This document shows, piece by piece, positions 17,848 to 26,640 of a stretch of 64,000 nucleotides of DNA. Within the stretch, counting starts at the first letter, position 1; each line of letters starts with the position of its first letter. The position numbers and the translations under genes are program-made. Where the stretch lies: contig NC_009437.1 of NCBI RefSeq assembly GCF_000016545.1, positions 2,568,501 through 2,632,500 on the forward strand, given 5' to 3'. Origin of the DNA: Caldicellulosiruptor saccharolyticus DSM 8903 (GTDB taxonomy: Bacteria; Bacillota; Thermoanaerobacteria; Caldicellulosiruptorales; Caldicellulosiruptoraceae). The notes beneath the pieces were generated by a model. That model was not told the DNA's origin. It did not search any database and saw nothing but the letters and a program-made list of their open reading frames with translations.

Positions 17848-17873
17848 CATATTTCTCCTCTTCTTGCACTCAT
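17826..17873 (-). pseudogene. MazF/PemK-type toxin, N-terminal stub
   Basis: The start ATG (17871-17873) overlaps the antitoxin stop codon, the usual arrangement of a toxin gene. The 15-residue peptide begins M-S-A-R-R-G-E-I-W-M-V, which is the conserved N-terminus of MazF-type endoribonucleases (R-G-E-I-W). After that it goes out of family and stops, at the point where the opposing Uma2 fragment begins. The toxin body is gone. Confidence 0.65.
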
Positions 17874-18121
17874 TATTCAATCCCATCCTGCAATGTAGTT
17901 TCCCACAGTTGTCTTTCTTCAACTTCATCCTGCCACATTCTGCTGTTTTCTTTAAGAGTGGCAAAAGCTTTGGCAGTTGCTGAAAGTAAAATTTTCTTTT
18001 TGTATTCTGCAATGGCTTCCTGAATTATCTTTTGCATTGGTTGATTGAGCTGCTCTGAAAGTTTCTTTAAACTTTTATATGTTTCAACATCCACTCTTAC
18101 TGTTGTCGTTTTATTTGCCAT
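17873..18121 (-). CDS. Antitoxin of a MazEF/PemIK-type module (toxin lost)
   Basis: An 82-residue protein with N-terminal T-T-T-V-R-V-D-V-E-T-Y-K-S-L-K-K-L-S, the pattern of a ribbon-helix-helix DNA-binding domain, then a helical, charged tail (W-Q-D-E-V-E-E-R-Q-L-W) of the kind that wraps around MazF dimers. The start ATG 18121 follows AAGGTGAT; two earlier in-frame ATGs sit inside the ribosome binding site. It normally represses its own promoter and neutralises the toxin, but the toxin gene here is a stub, so it is an orphan antitoxin. Confidence 0.7.
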   Translation of the reverse strand: MANKTTTVRVDVETYKSLKKLSEQLNQPMQKIIQEAIAEYKKKILLSATAKAFATLKENSRMWQDEVEERQLWETTLQDGIE

Positions 18122-18184
18122 AATCATCACCTTGTAGATTAATTTATCTGCTTAATAGTATACTGCATTGAAAATTTTTTTTCA

Positions 18185-18226
18185 AATAAAACAAGGGACT
18201 GTTCCAAAAATTTGCAACAGTCCCTT
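18185..18226 (-). terminator. Terminator after the repeat-rich SLH gene
   Basis: AAGGGACTGTT (complement of 18216-18226) pairs with AACAGTCCCTT (complement of 18193-18203) and is followed by a T-rich tract on the minus strand. Confidence 0.8.
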
Positions 18227-18256
18227 CTACCATAAGCCAGTTAAATAAATATTTTT

Positions 18257-21200
18257 TTATGGATTTACCATGCTCACAACTTTGCCATCGTACCCTAAGA
18301 TGAGGTACACTCTCTGACCAACTTTGAAGGTGTCAGAAAGAAGCACAGATGGGTCAAAATCTTCACTCACCTCATATGTCTTGTCCACAAGCTTTCCTGA
18401 TGCCAGGTCATATACGCTCACAACAATAGACTTTGGTGTGAACCTTGTTGGCTGGTAGCTCTTGATATAACCCTCAACCTTATCATCTACAACAAGTATG
18501 AACTTATTACCACCCCAGATGTCTGTCACAGCATAGACAACATCGTTTTTCTGTATATAGCTGTAATCCACAACATCCCCGTCTTTTATAACTTTGCTAC
18601 TACCACTTATATCCAGATCACCTGCTTTTAAGGTCAGATATGTCTGCTCGTTTGCAAGGTATGGTTTGCTGTATACCGGGTCAAATATCACACAGTAGTC
18701 GTACCCTCTCTTTTGTGTGGATATTCCAAACACAAGCGATGTTGCCCTTTGCATTTTCTGCACAGCTGTCAAGTAGTCAATCTTTGCGCCGTTGTAGTAG
18801 TAGGTTATGTTCTGTGGCAGAGTCATCTCAACCTGTGTTCCGCCTTTATCCACTGTTACTTTGCTTCCAAGTGCGTATAATACCGTCATGCCATCTGCTG
18901 AGTTGAATTTCTTGTATATAAACGTTATATTGTTATCTGAATCAACATAAAGCCCATATTTTGCGCCAAGCTCCAAGCTTGTGTTCTGGTTTGATGGCAG
19001 GGTCAAAATGCCCTTGTCTGTCAGAACTTCATTTTCTGCAAGACCTTTTGTTACCTTACTTGTGCCCATTACAATAACTTCCATGTATGTTCCATACTCA
19101 TCATAGTATGGGTCCTGGATGATTGCATACTCATACGAACTTCCTGACTGGTTGTAGCCAAAATAGATTTTCTGACCTGTTTTGAGAATGCTCTTTAGCT
19201 GGTCATAGCTGAGCTTATTTCCATTGTAATAGTACGTGGGTTTTTGAGGAAGAAACATGGTGTTTTCACTGCTTCCTTTTTTGAGTTTTACATTTGTATC
19301 ACTAACCACTGCTGTGATCTCCGCTGACTCCACGTTGTTTAGCTTTTTCACAACCTTGGTGATTGTATCATCTTTGATGTACACACCATATCTTCCACCA
19401 ACAGAAAGCTTTCCTGCAGATCTTCCCACAACATATATGCCCTTGTCTGTCAAAACCTCACCTGTGGCAAGCTTGCTCGATAGAGTGCTATCTGCCATCA
19501 CTATGACCTCTGTATATGTGCCATACTCAAGAGAGTATGGGTCCTGAATTACAACATATTCGTATGTCTTGCCGTCCTTTGCAAAACCAAAGTAGATTTT
19601 CTGACCCACTTTTAGCACATTCTTGAGCTCCGTGTAGTTCATTTTCGCACCGTTGTAATAGTAAGTTGGCTTTTGAGGCAGAATAATGTTCTCCTGCCCC
19701 TGGGTACCTTTTAGCTTGATGTTAGTATCACCTACAACATCTGTTACCTCATATTGCTGAGTATTGTTCAACTTCCTTACAACAAGGGTTATCTTATCGT
19801 TTTTAACATAAAGTCCGTACTTTGCACCTATTTCAAGCTTTGTCTCGGCAGATGGAAGGTAAAAAATGCCCTTGTCAGTCATAACCTGGTTGGTCTCAAG
19901 GCTTGAGTTTAAAAGTGCATCCTGCAAAACTATTGCTTCAATATAATTGCCATACTGACTGCCGTATGGGTCTTGAATAATGTATGCCATAACCTTGCCT
20001 GTGTCAGGGTCTTTTGATACATAAAGTATCTGGTCTTCTTTTAAAATGCTTGGCAGATTTTCATAGCTCTGTTTTGTCCCCTGATAGTAATATACAGGTT
20101 TGCTTGTCAGCTGAATCTTCTGTGTCTTGCCGTTTTGCTCAGCAACAAGTGTGTAATCATCTATATTTTTGATGGCAAACTTGTCAGATACCCATACCTT
20201 TTGCAAAGCTACTGTGATTGTATCATCTTTTATATACACTCCATACTTTGCTCCAATTTCAAGGTTTTCAGGTTTTATTGAAGATGCAACAAAGTATATT
20301 CCCTTGTCTGTCTGAACCTGGTTTGCATCCAGTGCCGATGATGTTTTTGGAGTTGCCAAAATCAAAACCTCATCGTAGTTTCCGTAAATCTCTTGTGCAT
20401 ATATGTTGGAAATTACAACAAAGTCCACTTTGCTCCTATCTTCAGAATATATAAAGCTTATTTTCTGGTTTGGTTTTAGAACATTTTCAATTGCATCGTA
20501 GCTTTGTTTGGAGCCATTGTAATAGTATGTTGCCGAAGATGGCAAAGTTATTGATTTTGTCTTTCCGCTTTCACTGTAATATACAGTCCTGCTGCTTACC
20601 TTTGTGCTGACAATCTGGAAAGAGTAGTTTTCTGTCCCAAATACTTTTGTGATTTTATTGCCATCGACCTGAAGCATGTACTTTTTCCCAACTTCAAGTT
20701 GCGTTTTTGTTGTGTTAACAAGCACTCCGCTGTCTGTCAAAACCTCATTTGGAAGAAGCTTTGATGATGTCTTGCCAGTATCAAGTACAACATACGATTT
20801 GTAAAGCCCAACATATTCAGAAAATTTTATGCCGCTGCTGCTCTGGTTTGATACTGACACTCCGCTTAAAGCTGACTGGATAGATTGAGCTTGATTTCCA
20901 CCAGTTTTGACCTCAGTGTCAAGAAGCCTTGATAGCATTAAGGCAAGAGCCCAGCGTGGAACTTTTTGCGAAGCAGAAAGGTTTATTCCTTTTATAAGCC
21001 CAAGCTCAGACGCCTTGTCGATATAGTTTTGTGGCCAGATGCCAGAAAGGTCTGAGTCAGAGTACCCAAGCATCCTTACAATAGCAGTTGTTGCCTGGGC
21101 AAAGGTAAGCGGGCCGTTTGGATTAAATCTGCCATCTGCCATTGGTGTCATGTATTTCTTCTTTACTGCCCAATTGACATATCCGCAAAGAACTGTATTT

Positions 21201-21484
21201 GGCTTTATATCGGGATACTGCGAATATCCTTTTAGCAGGTTTGCCTCATCCCCTGCGTTTGAAATCTTTACAATTGCAGCTGCAAACTCACTGCGCAGAA
21301 CAGCAGTGTTCGGCTTGAAATAGTCCTTGTAAACAAGAATTCCAAGCTTATTTAACTTTTCTACAGCCTGTTTGTAGCTTGCATTTGCTGGAATATCCTT
21401 GTATGCAGCGAAAGCAGATGACAAACTAAAATTTATAAGCACAAAACCAAGTAGTAAAATGGCTGTCAAAAACTTTTTTCTCAT
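18257..21484 (-). CDS. SLH-domain surface protein with five tandem ~115-residue repeats
   Basis: A 1075-residue exported protein. A signal peptide (M-R-K-K-F-L... A-F-A-A) is followed by S-layer homology repeats (about residues 28-195; F-K-P-N-T-A-V-L-R-S-E-F and F-N-P-N-G-P-L-T-F-A-Q), which anchor proteins to secondary wall polymer. The rest is a tandem array of about five units of roughly 115 residues, each with L-T-D-K-G-I, K-Y-G-L-Y-V, L-P-Q-K-P-T-Y-Y-Y-N-G and G-Q-K-I-Y-F-G, ending in I-Q-D-P-Y. I do not recognise the repeat as a named domain. Aromatic, beta-rich composition suggests a wall-spanning or ligand-binding rod. It is downstream of the MacAB-like genes on the same strand (20 nt gap), so may be cotranscribed. 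Confidence 0.85.
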   Translation of the reverse strand: MRKKFLTAILLLGFVLINFSLSSAFAAYKDIPANASYKQAVEKLNKLGILVYKDYFKPNTAVLRSEFAAAIVKISNAGDEANLLKGYSQYPDIKPNTVLCGYVNWAVKKKYMTPMADGRFNPNGPLTFAQATTAIVRMLGYSDSDLSGIWPQNYIDKASELGLIKGINLSASQKVPRWALALMLSRLLDTEVKTGGNQAQSIQSALSGVSVSNQSSSGIKFSEYVGLYKSYVVLDTGKTSSKLLPNEVLTDSGVLVNTTKTQLEVGKKYMLQVDGNKITKVFGTENYSFQIVSTKVSSRTVYYSESGKTKSITLPSSATYYYNGSKQSYDAIENVLKPNQKISFIYSEDRSKVDFVVISNIYAQEIYGNYDEVLILATPKTSSALDANQVQTDKGIYFVASSIKPENLEIGAKYGVYIKDDTITVALQKVWVSDKFAIKNIDDYTLVAEQNGKTQKIQLTSKPVYYYQGTKQSYENLPSILKEDQILYVSKDPDTGKVMAYIIQDPYGSQYGNYIEAIVLQDALLNSSLETNQVMTDKGIFYLPSAETKLEIGAKYGLYVKNDKITLVVRKLNNTQQYEVTDVVGDTNIKLKGTQGQENIILPQKPTYYYNGAKMNYTELKNVLKVGQKIYFGFAKDGKTYEYVVIQDPYSLEYGTYTEVIVMADSTLSSKLATGEVLTDKGIYVVGRSAGKLSVGGRYGVYIKDDTITKVVKKLNNVESAEITAVVSDTNVKLKKGSSENTMFLPQKPTYYYNGNKLSYDQLKSILKTGQKIYFGYNQSGSSYEYAIIQDPYYDEYGTYMEVIVMGTSKVTKGLAENEVLTDKGILTLPSNQNTSLELGAKYGLYVDSDNNITFIYKKFNSADGMTVLYALGSKVTVDKGGTQVEMTLPQNITYYYNGAKIDYLTAVQKMQRATSLVFGISTQKRGYDYCVIFDPVYSKPYLANEQTYLTLKAGDLDISGSSKVIKDGDVVDYSYIQKNDVVYAVTDIWGGNKFILVVDDKVEGYIKSYQPTRFTPKSIVVSVYDLASGKLVDKTYEVSEDFDPSVLLSDTFKVGQRVYLILGYDGKVVSMVNP

Positions 21485-21504
21485 CTTTCATATCCCCTCC
21501 AGTT

Positions 21505-22683
21505 TTATTCGTATCTTAGCGCTTCTATCGGGTTGAGGCGCGATGCTTTTGATGCTGGGAACAGTCCAAACACAATGCCTATTGCAAGTGATATTGTAAA
21601 CGCCAATATTGCCCACGGTATCGAAAATATTGCTGTTGCAACATTCAGCTTTGACATCAAATTGATTGTTACATAACCCAAAATAATCCCGATTATTCCA
21701 CCAAGCCCTGTCACAACAGATGCCTCTATCAAAAACTGAACAAGTATGTTTCTCCTCTTTGCGCCGATTGCTTTTCTGATTCCAATCTCTCTTGTCCTCT
21801 CTGTCACAGACACAAGCATGATGTTCATGATGCCAATTCCACCAACAATCAGCGAAATCGCAGCAATTCCGGCAAGCATGAGTGTGAGTGTCTGGGTCAC
21901 ACTGTTTAAGGTGTCAAGTAGCTGGGCTGTGTTGAAAACTCTAAAAGCTGTAGAATCGTTATAAATCTTCATGAGAAAATCGTTGAGATAGTTCATTACA
22001 GCTTCGCTTCTGTTGCCATCTGTGATTTTTATTGCAAAGTTTCGAATGATTGCGTTTCGTGTAAGCCTTTGTGCAACTGTTACAGGGACTATCACCTGGT
22101 CATCGTCTGACTGCTCCTGCGAATTTGCACGCTCTTCTAAAACACCAACAACCGTGAATATCTGCCCGTTTATTTTTATCTTTTGCCCTATAGGGTTTTG
22201 CCCGTTGAACAAATCCTTTACGATGTACGTCCCAACTAGCGCAACCTTTTGACGGTAGTCCACATCAATGGGCAAAATAAACCTTCCGCTGCTAACATTG
22301 ACGTCTCTAACTGTACTGTAGTCTGCTGTTGTTCCAATGAGGGTTGTATCGTGGGTGTTTGTTCCATACTTGAGCGTGACAGAACTTGATACAGTTGGTG
22401 CAATTGCTTCTATATCATCTGCATGCTGGTCGGCAAACTGTTGAAGTTCTTCATATGTGACGTTTCTGTTGCTGTTTCTTCCTGTAATATTTATCTGTAT
22501 CAGATTTGTCCCAAGCCTTTGAAGCCTGTCTGTTATGCTTTTTGTGCTTCCCTGGGCAAGCCCAACAACTGCAATCACCGCCCAGATACCGATAATGACA
22601 CCAAGCATAGTAAGAAAAGACCTCAGTTTATTTGAAAGGATGCTCTTTATTGCCATTTTGAAAGCCAAAGCAAACTGAGCCAC
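21505..22683 (-). CDS. MacB-type ABC transporter permease (FtsX/MacB_PCD family)
   Basis: A 392-residue permease. One N-terminal membrane helix (S-F-L-T-M-L-G-V-I-I-G-I) is followed by a large extracellular MacB-like domain (about 45-260), then three C-terminal helices with the conserved G-G-I-G-I-M-N-I-M-L-V-S-V-T-E-R-T-R-E-I-G-I-R-K-A coupling loop. GTG start after AGGAGGTGA. Together with the ATPase and the adaptor upstream it forms a MacAB-like tripartite set; in this single-membrane cell it would move a peptide or lipid substrate from membrane or wall space outward. Confidence 0.92.
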   Translation of the reverse strand: MAQFALAFKMAIKSILSNKLRSFLTMLGVIIGIWAVIAVVGLAQGSTKSITDRLQRLGTNLIQINITGRNSNRNVTYEELQQFADQHADDIEAIAPTVSSSVTLKYGTNTHDTTLIGTTADYSTVRDVNVSSGRFILPIDVDYRQKVALVGTYIVKDLFNGQNPIGQKIKINGQIFTVVGVLEERANSQEQSDDDQVIVPVTVAQRLTRNAIIRNFAIKITDGNRSEAVMNYLNDFLMKIYNDSTAFRVFNTAQLLDTLNSVTQTLTLMLAGIAAISLIVGGIGIMNIMLVSVTERTREIGIRKAIGAKRRNILVQFLIEASVVTGLGGIIGIILGYVTINLMSKLNVATAIFSIPWAILAFTISLAIGIVFGLFPASKASRLNPIEALRYE

Positions 22684-22686
22684 CCT

Positions 22687-23364
22687 TCAGCTCACCTCCT
22701 TATCCTCTATTATTTGACCGTCCTGAATCCGCACAATTCTTCTTGCCTGAGCTGCTATGTTGTTGTCGTGTGTGATTAAAATAATTGTGCTACCCTGTGC
22801 ATGAAGTTCCTTGAATATTTGCATTATTTCAGCACCTGATTTTGAGTCCAGGTTTCCTGTTGGCTCATCAGCAAGAATTATTGCCGGGTTTGTGACAAGC
22901 GCCCTTGCAATTGCAACTCTCTGCTGCTGACCGCCAGATAGCTCTCTTGGTCTGTGATGCATTCTGTGCTCTAAGCCAACCCTTGCTAAGGCTTCTTTTG
23001 CAAGCTTGTGACGTGTTGATGCTGGAGTCCCTTTGTAGATTAAAGGAAGCTCAACGTTTTCAAGAGCTGTGAGCTGTGGTATCAAGTTAAAGTTTTGAAA
23101 CACAAAGCCTATCTTGCTGTTCCGAATCTCAGCAAGCTGGTTGTCGTTGAGCCTGCTTACTTCATGACCATCCAGTATGTATGTGCCAGATGTTGGTGTG
23201 TCAAGACAACCTATGATGTTCATAAGAGTTGACTTGCCAGACCCTGATGGACCTACAATTGCTACAAACTCGTGTGGGTTGATTTTCAAGCTGACACCGT
23301 TTAAAGCATACACTTCATTTTCGCCCATTTTGTAGATCTTGTAAATGTCATAAAGTTCAATCAT
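22687..23364 (-). CDS. MacB/LolD-type ABC transporter ATP-binding protein
   Basis: A 225-residue ATPase with Walker [12 protein letters not shown], signature [14 protein letters not shown] and Walker [12 protein letters not shown], the last being typical of MacB/LolD-type (mechanotransmission) ATPases. It is 3 nt from the permease gene and shares its operon. Confidence 0.94.
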   Translation of the reverse strand: MIELYDIYKIYKMGENEVYALNGVSLKINPHEFVAIVGPSGSGKSTLMNIIGCLDTPTSGTYILDGHEVSRLNDNQLAEIRNSKIGFVFQNFNLIPQLTALENVELPLIYKGTPASTRHKLAKEALARVGLEHRMHHRPRELSGGQQQRVAIARALVTNPAIILADEPTGNLDSKSGAEIMQIFKELHAQGSTIILITHDNNIAAQARRIVRIQDGQIIEDKEVS

Positions 23365-23388
23365 AGCAAGCTTTCACCTTCTTTTTAA

Positions 23389-25386
23389 TTACCTGTTTGT
23401 GTTACTCCCCTGAGAACTAGATGACTGATTCCTTGTGCCGGTGCCACCTCGGTTTTGCCTGAACTGTCTGAACTCGCCTGGCATTCCACCACCTGGTCCG
23501 CCAAACCCGCCCATTATGTTAAATCCCTGCTGAGTTTGCGTCTGTGTGGTTGTTGAGCCTGTCGAAAGTGGTGGCAGCACAACAATATCTCCATCGCTAA
23601 GGCCACTTACAATTTCAATGTATGAGTCATTGTTTATACCAACCTCAACAGGTCGCAAAACCGCTCCTTTGTAGTAGCTGCTCCCCAGCAAACTTGCCAT
23701 CCTTCTTGCTCGCTGCTGGGAAAAACTGCCTGTGCCCTGGCTATTTTGTGACCATGAACCTCTTGACTGGCGGTTTGCCGACTGCTGCGTATTTTGTGTG
23801 CTGCTTCCTTCTTGCTGCTGCCTTTGTGGCCAGTTTTGTAAGTCCTGTTTTGAGCTTTGACTTTGCTGACTATTTCCAAAACCTCTCTGTGGGAAAAATC
23901 CGCCACTTTGCCCTTCTTGAGAGCTATTTTGACTTGAGCTTTTTACAAACACAAAGTACCTGTTGCCGAATTTCTGCACAGCTTCAAGCGGCACCATCAA
24001 AATATCTTGTTTCTGGTTTACTATTATCTCTGCGTTTGCGTTCATGCCAATTTTAAGGTCTTTTGGACTGTCAATAGAAATTGTAACAGAGTATGTTGTA
24101 ACACCGTTCTGGGTTGTTCCCTCAAGCGGGATTTTGGCTACTTTCCCTGTCAGCGCATCTGTCTGTGTCTGCGGCAGTGCATCAACTGTTATATTTACTT
24201 TTTGCCCTACTTTTATTTTAGCAATATCAAGCTCATCTATGTCAACCCTAAATACTAAATTTTTGTTATCAAATACAGTTGCAAGGGTTTCTCCTGGTTT
24301 TATACTATCACCCTTTTTAAAGTTTATATTGGTTACAACTCCATCAAATGGTGCTTTGATGTAGTAGTTTTCTAAATTACTCTCTGCCTCTTTTAACTGC
24401 TCCTGCAAGTTTTTAAGTTGTGTCTGATAGTTCTTGAGTTGCTTTGACAAGTCGTCGTTTGAAAGCTTTAATAACACTGTACCTTTTTCGACAAACTGGT
24501 TATTTCTTGCAAAAATTTCCTCAACCTCACCATCAACCTTTGCCCTGACATTTTCTTTGTCTACATACTCCAAGGTTGAATCCTGTGTGCTAAGATACAC
24601 ATCATTTCCTGCCTTAATCTCAGCACTTGCTTTCATGCCTTCTTGCAGAGCACCGGGGTTTGAGATTGTTATTTCAACATCAAAAACTTTGCCACCGTAG
24701 TCATTTGTGTAAGTCGTGTTCCCAAGATAGCTTACTGTGCCCTGGATCGACTGGGAAATATCAGGAATGTAAACAACTGCTGGCGCACCTATCTTGACTT
24801 TGCCGAAAAGCGCTGCTGAAAATGGCAATGTAACTTTCAGCTTTGATGTATCAATTATTGTCAAAATGGTTGAACCTTTTGAAATTCTGTCTCCCTCTTG
24901 AGCATTCAGATTTTTAACATACCCTGAAATGGGGGCGGTGATAACAAGGTTTTTGATGCTCTCCTGAATATCTGCAATTGAAGAGTTTACATCGTCAATC
25001 TGGCTCTTAATTGAATCAATCTTGTCCTTTGCATCCTGGCTTTCAAGCTCAAATATGATATCTCCTTTTTTGACTGTGTCGCCATCGTTAAAGTTGACTT
25101 TTGTTATTGTTGAACTGACAGTAGATGTCAAATCAACGCTCTGAGCAGACTCAATCGGCCCAGAGCCCGAAACGGTGACAGTTATGTCTCCTCGTGTCAC
25201 TCTTGCCGTTCTCTGCTGAACTGTTTGTGTCTGATCCTTTTTGCCCTGAACGAACTTGTAAATGCCAAACCCACCTGCCGCTAATATGGCTACAACTAAT
25301 ATAGAAACTATAATCCTTTTTGCAGCTTTGTTTTTAAACCCAATAGTAATCTTTGGAGTTTTTAATGATTTAATTCTAAATGCCAT
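23389..25386 (-). CDS. Efflux adaptor subunit (HlyD/MacA-like) with Gln/Ser/Gly-rich C-terminal insert
   Basis: A 665-residue membrane-fusion protein. An N-terminal anchor helix (about 25-50) is followed by two consecutive lipoyl/coiled-coil/barrel modules: D-G-D-T-V-K-K-G-D-I near 100, and again F-D-G-V-V-T-N-I-N-F-K-K-G-D near 350. The helical hairpin near 310-340 is coiled coil. This is longer than the usual 350-450 residues because the first module is duplicated and because residues ~500-580 and the tail are low-complexity (Q, S, G, R, with F-x-Q-R repeats). It bridges the MacB-like permease to the cell wall exterior. ATG 25386 follows GGAAGGG. The low-complexity parts are probably disordered wall-traversing linkers. 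Confidence 0.88.
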   Translation of the reverse strand: MAFRIKSLKTPKITIGFKNKAAKRIIVSILVVAILAAGGFGIYKFVQGKKDQTQTVQQRTARVTRGDITVTVSGSGPIESAQSVDLTSTVSSTITKVNFNDGDTVKKGDIIFELESQDAKDKIDSIKSQIDDVNSSIADIQESIKNLVITAPISGYVKNLNAQEGDRISKGSTILTIIDTSKLKVTLPFSAALFGKVKIGAPAVVYIPDISQSIQGTVSYLGNTTYTNDYGGKVFDVEITISNPGALQEGMKASAEIKAGNDVYLSTQDSTLEYVDKENVRAKVDGEVEEIFARNNQFVEKGTVLLKLSNDDLSKQLKNYQTQLKNLQEQLKEAESNLENYYIKAPFDGVVTNINFKKGDSIKPGETLATVFDNKNLVFRVDIDELDIAKIKVGQKVNITVDALPQTQTDALTGKVAKIPLEGTTQNGVTTYSVTISIDSPKDLKIGMNANAEIIVNQKQDILMVPLEAVQKFGNRYFVFVKSSSQNSSQEGQSGGFFPQRGFGNSQQSQSSKQDLQNWPQRQQQEGSSTQNTQQSANRQSRGSWSQNSQGTGSFSQQRARRMASLLGSSYYKGAVLRPVEVGINNDSYIEIVSGLSDGDIVVLPPLSTGSTTTQTQTQQGFNIMGGFGGPGGGMPGEFRQFRQNRGGTGTRNQSSSSQGSNTNR

Positions 25387-25420
25387 ATGCACACCCTTCC
25401 TTTCACACTTTTCTGCTTTT

Positions 25421-26242
25421 TTACTTTGAACTGCTCTGGCTGTATGCTCCCATCACCATAATCCTTTTTGCAGTTGTTTTTTTACTGTCAGAATACCAGA
25501 TGTAGACAATGTTGTTTGTTTTTAAATCCTTGACTGTCAGTTTTTTTTCTGTCATCTGACCATTTTGAAATGTTCTTGTAACAATTACTGTTGACTTTGA
25601 AATTGCTATTGTCTTTGTCTGGTTTGATAACTTTAGATTCATCATGTCTCTGCTAAATCCACCTTGAGGTACTTGAGAAGCCATTCTTTGCTGAGGTTGA
25701 TTGTTTGATGTGTTTTGCCTTGGCTGTGGTCTTTGTATTGTTGCAACTGTTATGGTTATTTTGTTTGACTCAACTTTTTTGACAATACCAATAGCTTCTG
25801 GTGTCTGATATGGGTTGTATGTACCCTGGACAAGAATTCTTGAGACGGTTTTCTTTTTGCTATCTGCATACCAGATATATAAGATATTATTTGGTTTTAA
25901 ATCCTTTGTTGACAGCTTTTTCTCTGCAATTTGACCGTTTTGAAATGTTCTTGTTACAATTGATGTTTTGCTTGAAACAGTAATTGTTTGCGTCTTGTTT
26001 GTTGGCTCTACTCTGCCTCTTCCAAATCCCCTGCCATTGCTTTGAGAAGAGAGCTTTGCGATGTAGATTGTGATTTTACTGCCAGAGATACTTTTTACAA
26101 CACCAATTAAATCTGGCTGGGAATTTTGAATATTATTTGACTGGGCATATGATATGCTCCATGGTAAGGTTAACACTGCTGTTATAAAACTCAGTATTAA
26201 TATAAGGCACATGAAAGCTTTTAGGTTTTTTGTTATTCTCAT
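25421..26242 (-). CDS. Exported protein with two tandem copies of an ~85-residue unit, efflux-operon companion
   Basis: A 273-residue protein with a signal peptide ending near S-Y-A-Q. The mature part is an internal duplication: each unit has I-G-V-V-K (or I-G-I-V-K-K), K-I-T-I-x-x-A, an R/Q/N-rich linker, V-T-R-T-F-Q-N-G-Q and E-K-K-L, then N-N-I-x-Y-I-W-Y-x-D-S-K-K. I do not recognise the family. It is first in a likely operon with adaptor, ATPase and permease, so it may be a soluble partner of that pump. The longest frame begins 1 nt after GGAGG, so ATG 26242 is favoured, though 26254 is possible. Confidence 0.65.
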   Translation of the reverse strand: MRITKNLKAFMCLILILSFITAVLTLPWSISYAQSNNIQNSQPDLIGVVKSISGSKITIYIAKLSSQSNGRGFGRGRVEPTNKTQTITVSSKTSIVTRTFQNGQIAEKKLSTKDLKPNNILYIWYADSKKKTVSRILVQGTYNPYQTPEAIGIVKKVESNKITITVATIQRPQPRQNTSNNQPQQRMASQVPQGGFSRDMMNLKLSNQTKTIAISKSTVIVTRTFQNGQMTEKKLTVKDLKTNNIVYIWYSDSKKTTAKRIMVMGAYSQSSSK

Positions 26243-26254
26243 TTTTTGATTCAT

Positions 26255-26610
26255 GCCTCCTTCTATGAAGATTCTTCCTTTTTAAAATATATTAGCAACA
26301 ATTTGTGAATAAATTTTTAAATTTTTATAAACAAATTTTAATGAAATGTGAAAATTGTGAAATGCGGGAAAATAAAAAATCATTTTTTTAAAGCTTATAA
26401 TTTCTGTGAATTGTCAGCCGACTTATCATATGATCAACCATTTCTATGGGAAATCAAGTATGCTCAACACTAATTACTATAACCATGCAAATAAATATTC
26501 GCAAATACATTTAATCTTCTTAGCAGAACAATAAAAAATTTTATTTCTATTGAGATTTTTGCACAATTTAGGTATATTTTATTGTAGGGAGTATTTTTCA
26601 AATACCAATA
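26255..26610. other. AT-rich divergent intergenic region
   Basis: About 350 nt between divergent genes. No ORF, strong hairpin or consensus promoter pair stands out. It must hold the promoters for the efflux operon (minus) and the NPCBM-type gene (plus), but I cannot place them with confidence. Confidence 0.4.
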
Positions 26611-26640
26611 GGAGAGGTGATGATTTTAGATGAATAGGCG

